Part shown: piece by piece, positions 33,716-45,609 of the stretch
Layout: every line of letters begins with the position of its first letter
Position numbering within the stretch: the first letter of the stretch is position 1
DNA from: Lepiota brunneoincarnata
Lineage: Eukaryota > Basidiomycota > Agaricomycetes > Agaricales > Agaricaceae
DNA length: 64,000 bases
NCBI GenBank assembly: GCA_023014365.1
Contig: JAEBUN010000011.1
Span: 372,001 to 436,000 of the forward strand
Direction of reading: 5' to 3'
The notes under the pieces: generated by a model
Seen by the model: the letters and a program-made list of their open reading frames with translations, nothing else
Databases searched by the model: none
Told to the model about the DNA's origin: nothing
Position numbers and translations under genes: made by a program

Positions 33716-35007
33716 GCTCCCTCCTTTTGGCTGTACTTTTCCGGCCCAGATAACACTTGAGACACTGATATGCCATTGGGGATCAGGATTGAACATGTGG
33801 GATACATTCTCGAAGGAGCAGATGAATCAGACGACTTCTTATAACTAGGTTGGGTGCTGAGTGGAGGTGCGCTACTGCCTCACTGTGGCATATGTCAATC
33901 GGCGGAATATTATCACATTCATGTGGACAGGGTATCTGTCCATCGGCTATCGCCCATGGGGATAATCATACCCCGGGGGAAGACACCGAGGTTTGTTCAC
34001 TGAAAGTGGTTTTCCCTAGGGTAGGTGTAAGCGACTATTTCGTGGTGGACTTGATTGGAGCTGGGATGTGTAGAGTCGGCGGACAAGCCCTCCTTGCTAT
34101 CCAATTGTCTAAGGATTGTTTTGACCCGTAAGCGGTTATCGAACGGTACACGTTCACCGCCAGGGGTGCGTAGGAACGGGCAAGTTAGGGTGGCCATTAA
34201 CTTTTAGGTGACAGCTCAAACGGGGGTAAAGCACCGCAAGGCGAACGGGCATCGGTTATTTGTTCAATCAAGGTGTACTCTGCAAAAGAGGCCTTCAAGA
34301 TGCCAGACGAAAGGTTTGTTGAACGGCGAATACTTTTGAGAAGAGCGAAAGTTGCTCTACTCACCTACACAATGGCCCTTTCCCTTTCGAACTTCAAGCT
34401 TCAATGATTGTCTTGGGTAGTCAATTTGTTGAATACCGCAATCATTGGTTGGGAAAACAAACCCTTCTCAAGATATCTGATCACCATAAGACAGTCGCAG
34501 CTCACGGGTGATGGTCATGCGCTCTCCCAATATGAGGAACCTTCAGACGTCAACGCGTCGACATCTACACATCACATGCGACGTTGTTGACGGATAAGCG
34601 CCAAGCGAGGTGTCATCAAATGATCGTCACAAAAGGAACCGGTAATTCGATCACAGTACAAACATCCTGGCAGGTGACTTTGCAGCAGCTTTTGGTTTAT
34701 GTACCCCTTTTGAAGCCACCGCTCTGTTCCGTCAATGCCGAATTGCTGTCATGGTTCTGCAAAAACAGGCGTCAACAGTGGCGCCCAAAATTAGTCTGTT
34801 GAACGTATCATTCAATCAGACCGCCGCCAGATTGTTGCTGACAGCTGCTATTTTGAGTCGAGATACTGAGCTTGATGAACTGCCGAAATTCCACCTTCTC
34901 GAACAATTCTCAAGTTGTTGGCGAGCGTGCTGGAAAATCTTTCCGATAAATATAATAAGAGTTACCATGAGTTATTCAACACCTCATTATCCTCTCCACA
35001 TCGTACA
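33716..35007. other. Spacer in the GPI-protein array, no gene supported
   Basis: Open frames at 33850-34131 and 34751-35011 lack recognisable motifs. An AT-rich GATAAATATAATAAG at about 34943 may be the promoter region of member 3. Confidence 0.35.
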
Positions 35008-35738
35008 ATGATCGCCCACGCTCTTTGTGCTCTCCTAACCACTGTCGCTATTTCGCCCGTTCGAGGTCTGCATTACCCCTCCCCTCTCAAGTTGCCCCCA
35101 CACTGATTCGTCACTAAGCAGCCACAAACATTCCCACGACGGGAGCCCACCAGCTTATTTACCGCCAACTTAATACCACCGGCATTAATCCCAACGCTAT
35201 TCCAGAGGCATGCAAAAACCCATGTCTTCCTTTGGTTGATGTAGTAAATAAGGTATGCGAAGCCCTATGTTGTTCCTGTTCTCTTAAGCGTTGGCTAAGC
35301 CTACATCACGTGAAGGGGTGCCTTACTCTGGATTGTTTGTGCACCTCCACAATCAGCAACGCCTTCTATGCTTGCTCACTATGTGAGCTCAAACTTTCTG
35401 GCGCGCCGAACCCCGAGGCCACCGCTCAGATTAGTCATGGTAGTGAGTATATCCCATTTCATTTGAAGTAAAACTCGGATACTGACGAGTGGTCGTAGCC
35501 TATGCGCAAAATTGTGCGAGTGCTGGCAAACCTGTAGGCTGATCTCGATCCTTCGAACTCGAATTCTACTGTAACTGGCAACTCCACAACCACTAACAAG
35601 AATTCAAGCAATTCCGATGACTCGAACCACGGATCTGGACCCCTTGAATCGGCAACAGGTGGTGTTCGGGGTTCCCACATTATGGGAGCTAGTGCATTGG
35701 TCGGGTCTCTCGGCATTGCCTTGGTCCTATCTGCGTGA
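35008..35738 (+). pseudogene. Eight-cysteine GPI-anchored protein, member 3, one frameshift
   Basis: Exons 35008-35065, 35122-35252 and 35316-35442 have the same phases as member 2, and exons 2 and 3 have exactly its lengths (131 and 127 nt). Exon 4 starts at 35499. All eight cysteines are present (ACKNPC, GCLTLDCLC, ACSLC, NCASAGKP). In exon 4 the frame meets TGA at 35540-35542. One base earlier in phase, the Asn/Ser-rich linker and a GPI tail (MGASALVGSLGIALVLSA) are open to 35738. A single-base indel near 35535 therefore removes the anchor. It could be a recent pseudogene, a secreted unanchored form of 119 residues, or a sequencing error. Confidence 0.75.
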
Positions 35739-37327
35739 CCCTTGTTGCTGCTTCTATTCCTTCCCGTTCTGGTTGGGCATCTCATGTTTTCATTTCCTGT
35801 GATACACGATGGTAATTTGTTGGGCTGTCGAGTCAATGGGAAGCCAGGCGTTTCATGATTGTCTGGCCACTCCTTGCGTGCTTATGCTGGCAACTTCAAA
35901 TATAGCAGTGTCTCGTGCGGCTACATGCTGATTACATTCAGGGGTGATCCTAGCCCCAAGACGCGAGGGCAGGCACCAAGTTCGCCCGCAATAATAGCTA
36001 CACGCGCATCCCAAGACACCTAACGAGTGGTGTTTGGCTACGCTGTGCGGCAGCAAAGCAATGGGGATTCCTGCACCGAGGCTCGATGCCGCAAACTTAG
36101 ATATTTCAATTGGTAAGTCCACGGCGGGCGGCGGGATATAGTTACGGCAGCTCGGGTGCTTCGAACGGAGTTACCTCCCTTCTTTCTTGTCCGTGCATAC
36201 CCTCGCTTGGTCGCCCTCCGACGAGATGTCAATGTTCACGTTGACCCGGCGGCGGTGAACGCCATGGGTTCGGTGACTGATGATGGCCACTGGCTGACCA
36301 CTCGGGTTACCTAGTCAAATCGAATACTGGGGCATTGCATCAACAACAAACGCGTAGGGAGGGCAGTGTTGAAACAAAACCGCTTATGTACCATCCCCAC
36401 CAACAATGCGGTGATGCATTAAATTTTCTGCATCAAGGACACCTGTTAATCACGCAGATCACACGTCGGGTCCCTCAAAGGCATAAGAACATTTGTATTA
36501 ATGAAGCCCAGGCACGCCGCAACCTTTGGGTAACTTGAAGCAGTAGTCTGCGGTGACGCGTTTTTCGCACGATAGTGCAGATCGCCACCGCTACTTCTAC
36601 CAAGCACACGAGCGGAGGCCTGAATGGTAACGGGGGTATCCGTTTCCAGGAATTTCTGTAGCTCACCATTGGCCGTCATTGATGAACCCCTGTGGATGGA
36701 CTGGAACCCTAAGCAGGTCCAGTGCAATTGTTCCCCGACGGCGAGCAAAGGCCGCCCCATCAAAATCGGGATCCTAAGGGCCGGTGACATGACCAGCCGC
36801 AATGTACATGTCCAAGAAAACCTGTATTTTGGGACAACTTGAATCGACCCTCTGTGCCTGGAAATGAAATTCTCTGTGAGACAGGAGTGTAAGGACCAGA
36901 CGATTGGCCCATGAATATTCTTGAGCACACACCTTACATCAAGTCACGATGACTGGCGGCGCAACGAATAATCACCTTAGCAGTAGGCACCCCACGGATA
37001 TAGATTCGGAAGGTATTAAGAGTCTATGTTTAAAACGTAATTGCGGTATACATAGACTCGGAAACACTTGAGACCAACTATGTAAGAGAGTGCCAAGAAT
37101 TTAGAACACGCGATATGGATTCGAAACCTCAATTGAAATCATGTACTTATTTAAAAATGCTTGGCAAATCGCGCTCCTTACAATGCAGGCACACCTGAAT
37201 ATATCTCGCCAGCTGGCAGGGCTCAGCCCGTACATGAAGTGGCTGTCCGCTTCAGGAATGACGATATAAAGAGTGGAAAGCGTGCGGCGTGTTTTGTGCA
37301 AGGTTTCTTCCAATCCTCATTGCCATC
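35739..37327. other. Spacer in the GPI-protein array, no gene supported
   Basis: Overlapping frames on both strands (for example 36446-36928) show no family motif and no matching splice structure. Confidence 0.35.
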
Positions 37328-38100
37328 ATGTTCGCTGCCGACGTTTCTCTTGAGTGTAGTGTCTGTCGTCGCTTTCTTCACCACAGGTTAGGAAACCATG
37401 CCATATTATTCAAATGAGGCCAGCTCACAACAATTTTCAGTTTCAGCCTGTGCCCAACGGAGTCTCATCAAAGACACTATTTTCTCGTCAGATCCCGTCG
37501 GAAATACCTGGCACATGTAGCGACCGATGTGGCGTCGCAGTTGGGCTGGTGGGCCGTGTAAGTTCCCCCCCCTGAGATATTGGCGCAACCTATTGTTGGT
37601 GTTCATTTGCCTTTGAACTCAATTCCCCACTCCCTCGACAGATCTGCAAGGGCGGCTCGGATTTAGAGTGCATGTGTGCTGACCGCGTCAACACTGCTCT
37701 ATATTTCTGCCTCAGTTGCTTCTACTGCTCGGGCACGAATCAAAACTGAAGTTGTAGCATCTTATGAAAGTATGGTTAATTCGTGCACCCCTGCTTTCTC
37801 TCGCTCAACGCTCCTATTTAAAACCTTGCAGATTATCACACCGGCTGCTTGAACAATGGCACGAGGCTCCCCAGGCTAGACGTCACATCCGATGTTACTA
37901 CAGGTAGCAGAGCCTCTTGTTCTCCTGGGCCTTCTGGAACGTCCGGAACGTCTGATGGCGGATCATCTGGTGGCGAATCGGACTCCAGCTCCGGAGGAAG
38001 TGGTGGCAGCAGCGGTAACGGTGCGGCTGGCGCCCACGTCGTTGGTGTGGCAATGGCGGGCTCTGTGGCAGCGTTTGCGGCACTTGCCCTCCTCCTTTGA
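37328..38100 (+). pseudogene. Eight-cysteine GPI-anchored protein, member 4, frameshifted
   Basis: The second exon (to about 37558) ends with GTCSDRCGVAVGL, matching the first cysteine pair. Exon 3 (from about 37643) has the next cysteines (ECMCAD, FCLSCFYC) but meets TGA at about 37748, and a one-base shift restores the family frame (TEVVASYE). Exon 4 (from about 37832) carries the last cysteine, a Ser/Gly-rich linker and a GPI tail ending at TGA 38098-38100. The hydrophobic signal (TFLLSVVSVVAFF) is out of frame with the ATG at 37328. At least two single-base lesions are therefore needed. Confidence 0.7.
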
Positions 38101-39123
38101 TTTCCTCATGTTATTACGCCCCGAAGGCATTTGAGATGAAGGACTTTTATGGAACTGTCGTAACTTTGACTTGAACTTCCAGCCAGATAGACTCTTCACT
38201 ACGACCTATTATGATTGAAATGGCTATGATTCTGTATCATTGGCTAAATATTCTTCACTGAGTAGTATATATTTGGGATTTCTTGAAGGAGGAAAATGTA
38301 TACTTAGGTCGGAAACAACTAGCACGCAGCTCCTAGCGCACCGGCCCCCGTTATATATACATACTTAGCAGAACAACTTTTGTCAACTCTTTTCGAAACT
38401 AAATTCGGCCACCTGCACGGTTTGCAGGACTGGTCGCGTTTAGGGGGCTCGTACCGTGATGAACTCAGGATCAATAAGGAACAAAAGCGTTGACATGTTG
38501 CGGTATGATGAAGGACGTCTGGGGGGCTTCGAGTGGGAGTCCCCCATTCACTAATGACGGGACTTTCTGGGCATAGGATATAACCCGTTCCAAGTATCGG
38601 CTAACTGATCACTCATTATCGTGCAGCGAACATAACGGGCCTCGTCAAACCAAATAATCCAAGAATCATGACATTGTCGAGGGGGGTGTTAAAAGTATAA
38701 TCATATCCCTGTATAAGTTAAACATCGAATTTGTCCTATAAGTCGTACGTTGTACGAAATTTTTGAATCAGGCCACCCCACAGATTATCACGTTCGATTA
38801 TCTACGACTACTAAGGTAGTCCTGGAGGAGTGGTCTGCGGCCAAGCACTTTTTTTCACACAGCAGGCCGTCCTGAGGTTGGCTGTCATCACATGGGCGGA
38901 GTTCAAGTGAAAGGCTGTGTGGAAGTTTGTGTCATGCCATGGATAACAATTGACTATTTCACACTTCTACTCACGTCAAGATAGCTATGATCAGAGACAG
39001 AGAGAAAAATTATATGTACTCCACTGTATCACTTTCAGTAGAAAGTATACTGTGATGTTGAATCCGTGATAGCTAGGCCGGAGGACTAATATAATCTCCA
39101 TTCCTGGCCGTACGAAGTCAATT
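38101..39123. other. No gene seen
   Basis: AT-rich intergenic DNA with no convincing frame, splice pattern or repeat I can name. Confidence 0.35.
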
Positions 39124-39308
39124 ACTGGAAAGAAGAGGGAGGCGGTGGAGGAGCGGGAGTATTGGATGTTCCGGGCTGTAGAGTTATATTTGGAGGAGAG
39201 TGCCTTTAACGGCCACCCAAAGATACGAGCCTATCGAGGACATGGATGCAGCTGAGGGTGGGGAAACGGAGTCAGAGATGGCGGAGGACGACGACGAGAT
39301 GATTTAAT
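39124..39308 (+). pseudogene. Small coding remnant with acidic C-terminal end
   Basis: A charged helical stretch (KKREAVEEREYWMFRAVELYLEES) is followed, after a frame change near 39205, by an acidic end (GGETESEMAEDDDEM) and a stop. It resembles the tail of some larger protein, possibly from a transposon, but I do not recognise it. Confidence 0.25.
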
Positions 39309-40440
39309 AAGCAACCGGCAAGTGCTGGACCGGCGTATTACCGGTGTCTCAAGGACCGGCAGCCCATACTTCCCTTGACTCTTTCCCTTCAGAAGGCGAA
39401 AATTATATTTGAAAAATTCGGACAAATTTGACTCCCTCAAGGGCCTCCCATGTCCGGCATGGCACATGCGAAAATATACCCACTCGCTGTCCAACGACAT
39501 CACAGGACACCCTTTAATGGCATTTTCACCGAGTATTGATGCAGATATGATGTCATGATTGACGATATGTATGTTCCTACATCTGTTTTCCTTGTTATTT
39601 TCGCCATTCCAAAATCTCGACAGTGTATTATGTAATATCAGCCATTGGCTCCCTGACCGAAAGAGGGCGAAGGGCCTTTGGGTTGGGAATGACAAAATCC
39701 GACTTCAAGGTCAGATCTGTTTGAGGAGGTTTGAAAGGGTTCAAATATCAAATATTGGAGGCTCCAAACTAGACAAGATTCCCGATAATTGGCAAAGGAT
39801 GGGAGCCACTTAAAACAAATATTGTACTCACCCGATTACTATATATAGCTTCGCGGTTTGAAGCTCCTCGAATATCCATCGATTTCGAATCCCACTTTTG
39901 TCGGGAGTGCCGGTGGAGCTGTAATGGCCCGCTCCTGAATTGATTGTGGTTTGATGCAAATGGCCTCAGCTATGGCCTGTTATGACCGAGAGCGAATCTA
40001 TCCATTAAATATCTGTTGCTATGTTTTCCTTTCACATACACCTAGTGGTCCAAGCTCGGCTGGTCAACAGATGCACACCTTATAGTAATTCGTTCTCTAT
40101 AACAGTATTCTTCTCGAACAAACTCGTCCGCCTTCCCACCGACGGGTATGGTCCGGTGTGCTGCTAACCAAAGGTCACTTCTTCGACTCAGAAGGAATGA
40201 GCAGGACGCAGACAGGCTAGACAAATCGAGTCTCGGAGTAAACTAGATTTTGGTTTCGGAGGGGCAGGGACGGCGTCTATTGTGTTACTGCATGCCGAAG
40301 TATTGTGGGTAACGTGTGGAAAAACCCTGGAGGACATTTTATCTGGTCTGGCCGTTTTGGGATAGGCCCTTCATTTAAAGCAGGATGAGCTTGGGAGAAA
40401 GGCCGAGTAAGGGACGAAGGTTTGGGAAGAGCGCGCTGAC
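39309..40440. other. Intergenic, no gene supported
   Basis: A minus-strand frame at 39231-39695 and shorter frames overlap here without any recognisable domain. Confidence 0.3.
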
Positions 40441-40459
40441 GTTAAGGGGCGGCGAGATG

Positions 40460-40468
40460 ATGAGTCAT
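40460..40468 (+). promoter_or_regulatory. Gcn4/Cpc1-type site upstream of cystathionine gamma-lyase
   Basis: ATGAGTCAT is a perfect palindromic bZIP site of the kind bound by Gcn4/Cpc1, the general amino-acid control activators, about 177 bases before the ATG. Confidence 0.55.
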
Positions 40469-40517
40469 GATAGAGATCAGCCGGATCTTGTTTCAATTAA
40501 GCTGACTGAGGTACATG

Positions 40518-40524
40518 TCACGTG
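40518..40524 (+). promoter_or_regulatory. TCACGTG (Cbf1-type) site
   Basis: TCACGTG is the E-box form used in yeast by Cbf1 with Met4/Met28 at sulphur amino-acid genes. It lies 121 bases before the ATG, between the Gcn4-type site and the TATA box. Confidence 0.5.
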
Positions 40525-40593
40525 CGGATAAGCTCGCCATTCTTGCCAATCGGCGAGCGGCGGTCGCTTAGCAAGAGCGGCTCAGTGCCAGGG

Positions 40594-40600
40594 TATATAA
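40594..40600 (+). promoter_or_regulatory. TATA box of cystathionine gamma-lyase
   Basis: TATATAA, 51 bases before the ATG, implying a short 5' leader. Confidence 0.6.
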
Positions 40601-40644
40601 CCTCCTCCTCCCTCGTGAGTTTAATACGTTCTAATTAATCCTAA

Positions 40645-42085
40645 ATGTCGCCCGCTTTATACCTCAACCAATCCTCTGCCACCAACGGTCACCTCAGCGG
40701 CTCTCTCAAGAAAACGCGTCATGCAGGCTTCAGCACACGCGCCGTCCACGTCGGCTCGGAACCCAACGCTGAGACCGGCGCTGTCATCCCATCCATTTCG
40801 CTGAGCACAACATACAAGCAAGATGCCATTGGTGTTCATAAGGTTCAGTCACTAACTTTCTCCCGCGTCATTCACTCCAACTCAACCCATTCCAGGGCTT
40901 CGAGTATTCTCGCTCTTCCAATCCCAACCGTGACGCGTTAGAGCGTACGCTTGCTGCGTTGGAACTCGGTGGCGCTCATGCCCTTGCATTCGCATCGGGA
41001 TCCGCCTCGACCGCCGTAGTCCTCCAGTCTCTCGGGCCAGCCGCCCACATTATCAGTGTCAATGACGTTTACGGAGGCACGTTTCGGTACATGTCTCGTG
41101 TCGCCAGCGAGAATCAAGGCCTCGAAACAACTTTCCTTGACCTCGAGAATCTGAGCGAGAACGGCCAAGAACTTCTCGAACAGATTCGAGAAAATACCAA
41201 GGTAAGAACCTAGTAGTCCAATGGCGCGTTTATCATCTAACTTTCATCGACCACAGCTCATCTGGATCGAGACCCCTACAAATCCTACGCTCCGCATGAT
41301 ATCTATCCAGGCCATCCGCCAGCATATCTCAAAACTAGACAACCCTCCCCTCAGTCCTAGTAGACAATACCTTCCTTTCCCCCTTCTACTCATCACCCCT
41401 CTTACTTGGAGCCGACATCGTTCTTCACTCACTCACCAAATACATCAACGGTCATTCCGATGTCGTGATGGGAGCACTCATTCTCCCTAATACCGCCTTC
41501 CACGCGGAACTCGCCAACAAACTTCGCTTCCTCCAAAACGCTATCGGCGCCGTTCCCTCCGCATACGATTCTTGGCTCGCCCAGCGCGGCGCCAAGACTC
41601 TCGCCCTCCGGATGAAAGCACACGGGTTAAACGCTCTGGCCGTTGCTCGCGCTTTGAACGCCAGTCCCTTCGTCGAAGATGTCATTTATCCCGGGCTTGC
41701 TAGTCATCCCAGGCATCACATCGCGTGGGAATCGCTTTCTTCTGATGCCAAGAAATGGATTGAATCCCTTCCTGGAGACTTGTCTTCTCATACCGATTTC
41801 CCCTACTCTGGCATGATTTCATTCCGTATCAAGGGTGGGCTCGAGGCCGCCGAGGCGTTCTTGACTTCCACCAGGTTGTTTACTCTGGCGGAGAGTTTGG
41901 GTGGTGTAGAGAGTTTGGCTGAGCACCCGGCCAAGATGACTCATGGGAGCGTGCCTCCCGCTGAGAGGGAGAAGCTGGGGATTAGCGATGGGTTGATTAG
42001 ATTGAGTGTGGGTGTGGAGGAGGAGGAGGATTTGGTGGGAGATGTGTTACAGGCTTTGGAGAAGGCTGCTGGGCAGCTGGTGTGA
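40645..42085 (+). CDS. CYS3: Cystathionine gamma-lyase, one frameshift in exon 3
   Basis: A PLP enzyme of the Cys/Met-metabolism family that cleaves cystathionine to cysteine, 2-oxobutyrate and ammonia. Exons 40645-40842, 40896-41201 and 41257-42085 (introns 53 and 55 nt). Visible motifs: FSTRAVHVGSEP near the N terminus, GFEYSRSSNPNRDALE (the Tyr/Arg PLP-phosphate region), IETPTNPT, VDNTF, the PLP-lysine box SLTKYINGHSDVVMG (Lys codon 41438-41440), and MTHGSVPPAEREKLGISDGLIRLSVG at the end. Exon lengths sum to one base too many: between LDNPP (about 41345) and VLVDNTF a 1-nt shift is required, and no GT lies upstream in the exon to allow an intron. It is either a recent mutation or a sequence error. 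Cystathionine gamma-synthase is less likely given the start and length. Confidence 0.85.
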
Positions 42086-43006
42086 TTTCATTACTTGTAT
42101 GGATACCCCTGGCGTGATTCCCCTGGACTTTCATGGTTCCATTAGACCCCATAACTTGTATTATTATTCTCATTAATTAGACGTCAGTCTCCCGATCATG
42201 CGCCCTGTGACTTGAGCTCCAACAGATCTATATACTCTTTCCAACAAGGCGAGATGGGCTGCCTCTTGAATAAGCATGAGACAAATCCGAGACGCCGAGT
42301 AATTACCACTAAAATCAACACGATCACCGAAGCCTCGATCTTAATTACCGTACGTCCCACTCGTCAACTTTGGCGGCCGAACAAATTTCAATTTTCCAGG
42401 TAGGTCTTAGAGATACTTGCAGCACGAACACCATATGGCTGAATACAGTTGAAGGGTATCTTACAAGCGCTGTGTCAACCGAGCAAGACGAGCAAGGTGC
42501 CATATAACCCCCGTCGTGATCCTAGCAACACGTCCGAATCCAGCTCCTTTGTCAGTCAGCTCGGCTTCAACTAACAGACACTTGCGATCACTCTGCGCCA
42601 ATGATGACCTCCTGCCGAGAAAAGAATCGTCATTTGAGTCATCGAAAACGGGATAAGGCGTAGCGAGCTCAATCATGATTTGCCTCCATCTCTTCTCGCT
42701 GTTCCTGGTGATGGGCCACAAACTCCATGAGTATCCCTGCCAGCTATGAGGCTAAGGACTCACTGTATCCTTACAAGACAACTTTGCCCCTCTGAACCGA
42801 TCATGACGCGCTGGGAGTAGTATTGAGATCTTTCCAAGAGTGACTCTACGTAGATGGAGCTTGGGTCCCCAACGTCCCATGCCAAGCTGTTTTGAATTTC
42901 ACGATCAAGGGGAAAAAGAGGTCTCTCTCGCAGCAGGGGCCGCTCTGAACGATCCTGAGCATTCGGTCGACATGAGCGATCATATCACTATGATAAAGGC
43001 GCGTAA
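42086..43006. other. Intergenic, no gene supported
   Basis: A minus-strand frame at 42461-42721 is the longest without shadow; it has no recognisable motif. Confidence 0.35.
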
Positions 43007-44993
43007 CTATCCGCTCACATTTCTATGAACCCAATCAAGGAACATGGCGAAATATGGCTCCTTATTAAGCAAATGAAGGTGACAAAACCTAAAGTTTCGT
43101 AGTTCGTTCATGACTCCCAGCGCAGGTTCTCCTTCAAGGCGAGCGCAAGCCCCCCACACATGCTTGGTAATTTCCTCCATTTTTGCAGCCATTGATTCGT
43201 AGGCGAAACCCTCAGGCACCCACGTGAGCAGCATCTTCGAGGCATGGCGACAACCACAGCCTATGGCAAGATATTTGAATAGGCAGTTTTTGCTAGATTC
43301 GGAAATTTACTGAATACCGCGTACCTTGCCTATCACAATAGCGAGAATCACAGAAATGTCGCCATTTGAGGAGGCGACGGACCACATCGTGCAGGGCTTC
43401 GATCCTTTGACGATGCAGGAGGCCAGAACGGCCAGGATCACGAAGGAAATCGATCAATGAGGCATGGTAAATACGTAAGGTAGATTTATGGGCATCTTTT
43501 GCTTTGGGAACCCAAACAACGGAGTGGAGCCCCCGAACTGAGGCGTAAAAGGAGGCCCTGTCAAGCAGCAGGACGTTTGCGTAAGCGACAGTCGCGGTTG
43601 TAGGGCTAGCGACAGCTCTAGAGAACGAAGCGCTGACAGGGACAGTCGACACGGGACCAACAAGCTCATGAAGAGAGAGTACTTTTAAAGCGGCCGGGAG
43701 TCGTTCCGGTAGGATTGCATTGAAGATGTGACTGTAGAGTGAATCCAAAGCTTGCATGGGATTGATACTGCCCGAAATCGGCAATCTTCGAACGACATTC
43801 AGGCAAATTTTCAGCTGGCAGATAGGATCGCCGGGTGGTTCGCTCCTGATGAACCGCATGGCTGTAGATGCGAATGCGAAATGACCTGATGAGGCGTCCG
43901 CGAGCTCTACAATCTCAACCTCCGACGGCCATTTATCATCAACTTCATCACTAAAGCGACGACGGACAGCGGAAAACTCGTCACAAATGAAGCGATAAAC
44001 ATCAGCTCTCCCCTCGACTCCATCCACTAACAACTCATCGCAAACACAATGGATGTTTGGGTCCGCTGTCGGGAGCAGGCGCTTGAGATGCCACTCTGGA
44101 CGACTAAAAACGAGCCAAGACAAGGGCTTATTTTCTTCCGGCTTAGCACATTCGCTGATCAGCCGAATGAAGGTGCATTGTGCCTCTATATCCTTGCACT
44201 CGTCGAGTCCATCGATGACCACGAGGATGGGGCGCGTTATGTAGTGCCGGCTATGAACCGGCTTGAAAGGTTCGGAAATGAGCAACCGGAATTGGGAGCC
44301 TAGATCTTTGTCCCAAAATGTTTCATCGTGTTTTCCGAGGATGTTGACAACCCTTTCCTTATACTGTGGAAGGCGGACCGCAAGTTGATGGACGAGAGTA
44401 GGGATTACGGTCGAGGGATCGCTGCAATGATTTGGCCTTGAGAAGAAGAATGCTGCCCCGAGCTGTCCTATCACTTCGGCCTCTTCTGCGATTGTTTGGG
44501 CGATCGCGGATTTGCCAACCCCAGTAGCACCGAGGACCCAGTACATGTTCGGTTCTCTGGTGGCTTTCGCCAGCCAGCCGGTAATTGCGCCTCTGGTCGT
44601 CTTGCGTGTTTCCGGGTGGCAAATTGGGGGAGGGAATCTCGCGGAAGAATCTACTTCTGCTCCTGGTGCCCTCCTGGCTCTGAGTTGACTCATAACTGAA
44701 CATGTGAAGCTTCATTGACCTAGACATTTTTGACGAGTAGCGAATTACCTCGTTGTTCCTGTTCGGCGGTCGGGGCCTGAGAATTTGTACTAATAAAGGT
44801 TGAATCACGGATTACGAAACCGCTTGGTTGGTTAAATACTGTAGGATCCTAGAGGATATAGATTCATAAGAAGATGGGTGCAACGCAACTCATGCAGTTA
44901 CTCACTTTGAGGATGAATGTAACCGCTGTCTGCGTGTGAACTTGTCTGAACGATGTGACCCAGGTTTAGTTTAGGTTGAGGAGAAGTGGACAT
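43007..44993 (-). CDS. NACHT NTPase (NLR-like), four exons, intact
   Basis: Minus-strand exons 44993-44906, 44838-44749, 44695-43325 and 43260-43007 (introns 67, 53 and 64 nt) join in phase to 600 residues. The short N-terminal region contains NQPSGFVIRDSTF. Then come GAEVDSSARFPPPICHPETR, the usual lead-in of this agaricomycete family, Walker A GATGVGKS, FFFSR, and Walker B ILVVIDGLDEC. Sensor-type residues (LVFSRPEWH) follow, and a helical C-terminal half without WD or ankyrin repeats. Start ATG 44993 is chosen because the MSTS start is conserved in the broken copy at 47462. Such STAND NTPases act as signal switches in self/non-self recognition; partner and trigger are not visible here. Confidence 0.82.
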
Positions 44994-45134
44994 TTGCTGT
45001 GAAGAATGATGATTATGCTTGTAGTCTTGAGGCTCTGGCAAGAAAATTGTAAGCTGGTTGGCGATCGTTCCAGCTAAAACATCACCGACCTTCCGCGAAT
45101 CGTGAGTTGATCTCACGAGCGCTTTCTTCCGAAG

Positions 45135-45542
45135 CTAAATTTGAGGAATCTCCTGCAGAAGCCTCGAGGTTGCTCTGGATTCAAAAATGCAAAGGAAAAA
45201 CCGACCTGGAACCTCAGAAGAAGCTCGATTCTGTAATGGCACGCCGGGCGCCCTCCTCTCTAAACTTCTATCGACCTCATGGTCTGCCTGGCGAGACGTC
45301 CAAATCCCAAGTGAGGTAAATAATTTGAACATGACCCTTGAAATTTGAAAGGGAGCGTTCTTCTCGATAACGAGGCAAAGGAAGCTAAGGAGGTCGCGGT
45401 TCGAGCTGTACAGGGGAAGACGCATATTTAGGGCTTCGAGGCATGCCTGAGGGAGTGTGGCAATGCTTTTCAACGTGTCTTCGGAAATAGCATGGAATGG
45501 AAGCTGTGAGTAGATAATCCTTCGCAGTCCACGTTGCATCAT
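45135..45542 (-). pseudogene. Unknown coding remnant upstream of the NACHT gene, duplicated
   Basis: An open frame containing SEDTLKSIATLPQACLEAL and a hydrophobic stretch has a diverged counterpart at 47778-48101 (GGTLKGVATYPRHWPTAL), in the same position relative to the broken NACHT copy. The duplication took in both genes. No domain is recognised. Confidence 0.3.
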
Positions 45543-45609
45543 TGATCGATGTTTTAGCCAATGAGGTAACGTTCCAACAGCATTTTTGCCCTGCGTTTGA
45601 TTGTACCCC

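Noticed and set aside
36446..36928. Minus-strand open frame of 160 codons between GPI-protein copies
   Set aside because: No motif, no splice sites consistent with a gene, and an overlapping frame in another phase.
38690..38760. TGTTAAAAG after a GGGGGG run as an LTR start
   Set aside because: No second LTR copy or coding region was found nearby.
40657..40839. Minus-strand frame over the cystathionine gamma-lyase first exon
   Set aside because: A shadow of the real gene; no independent evidence.
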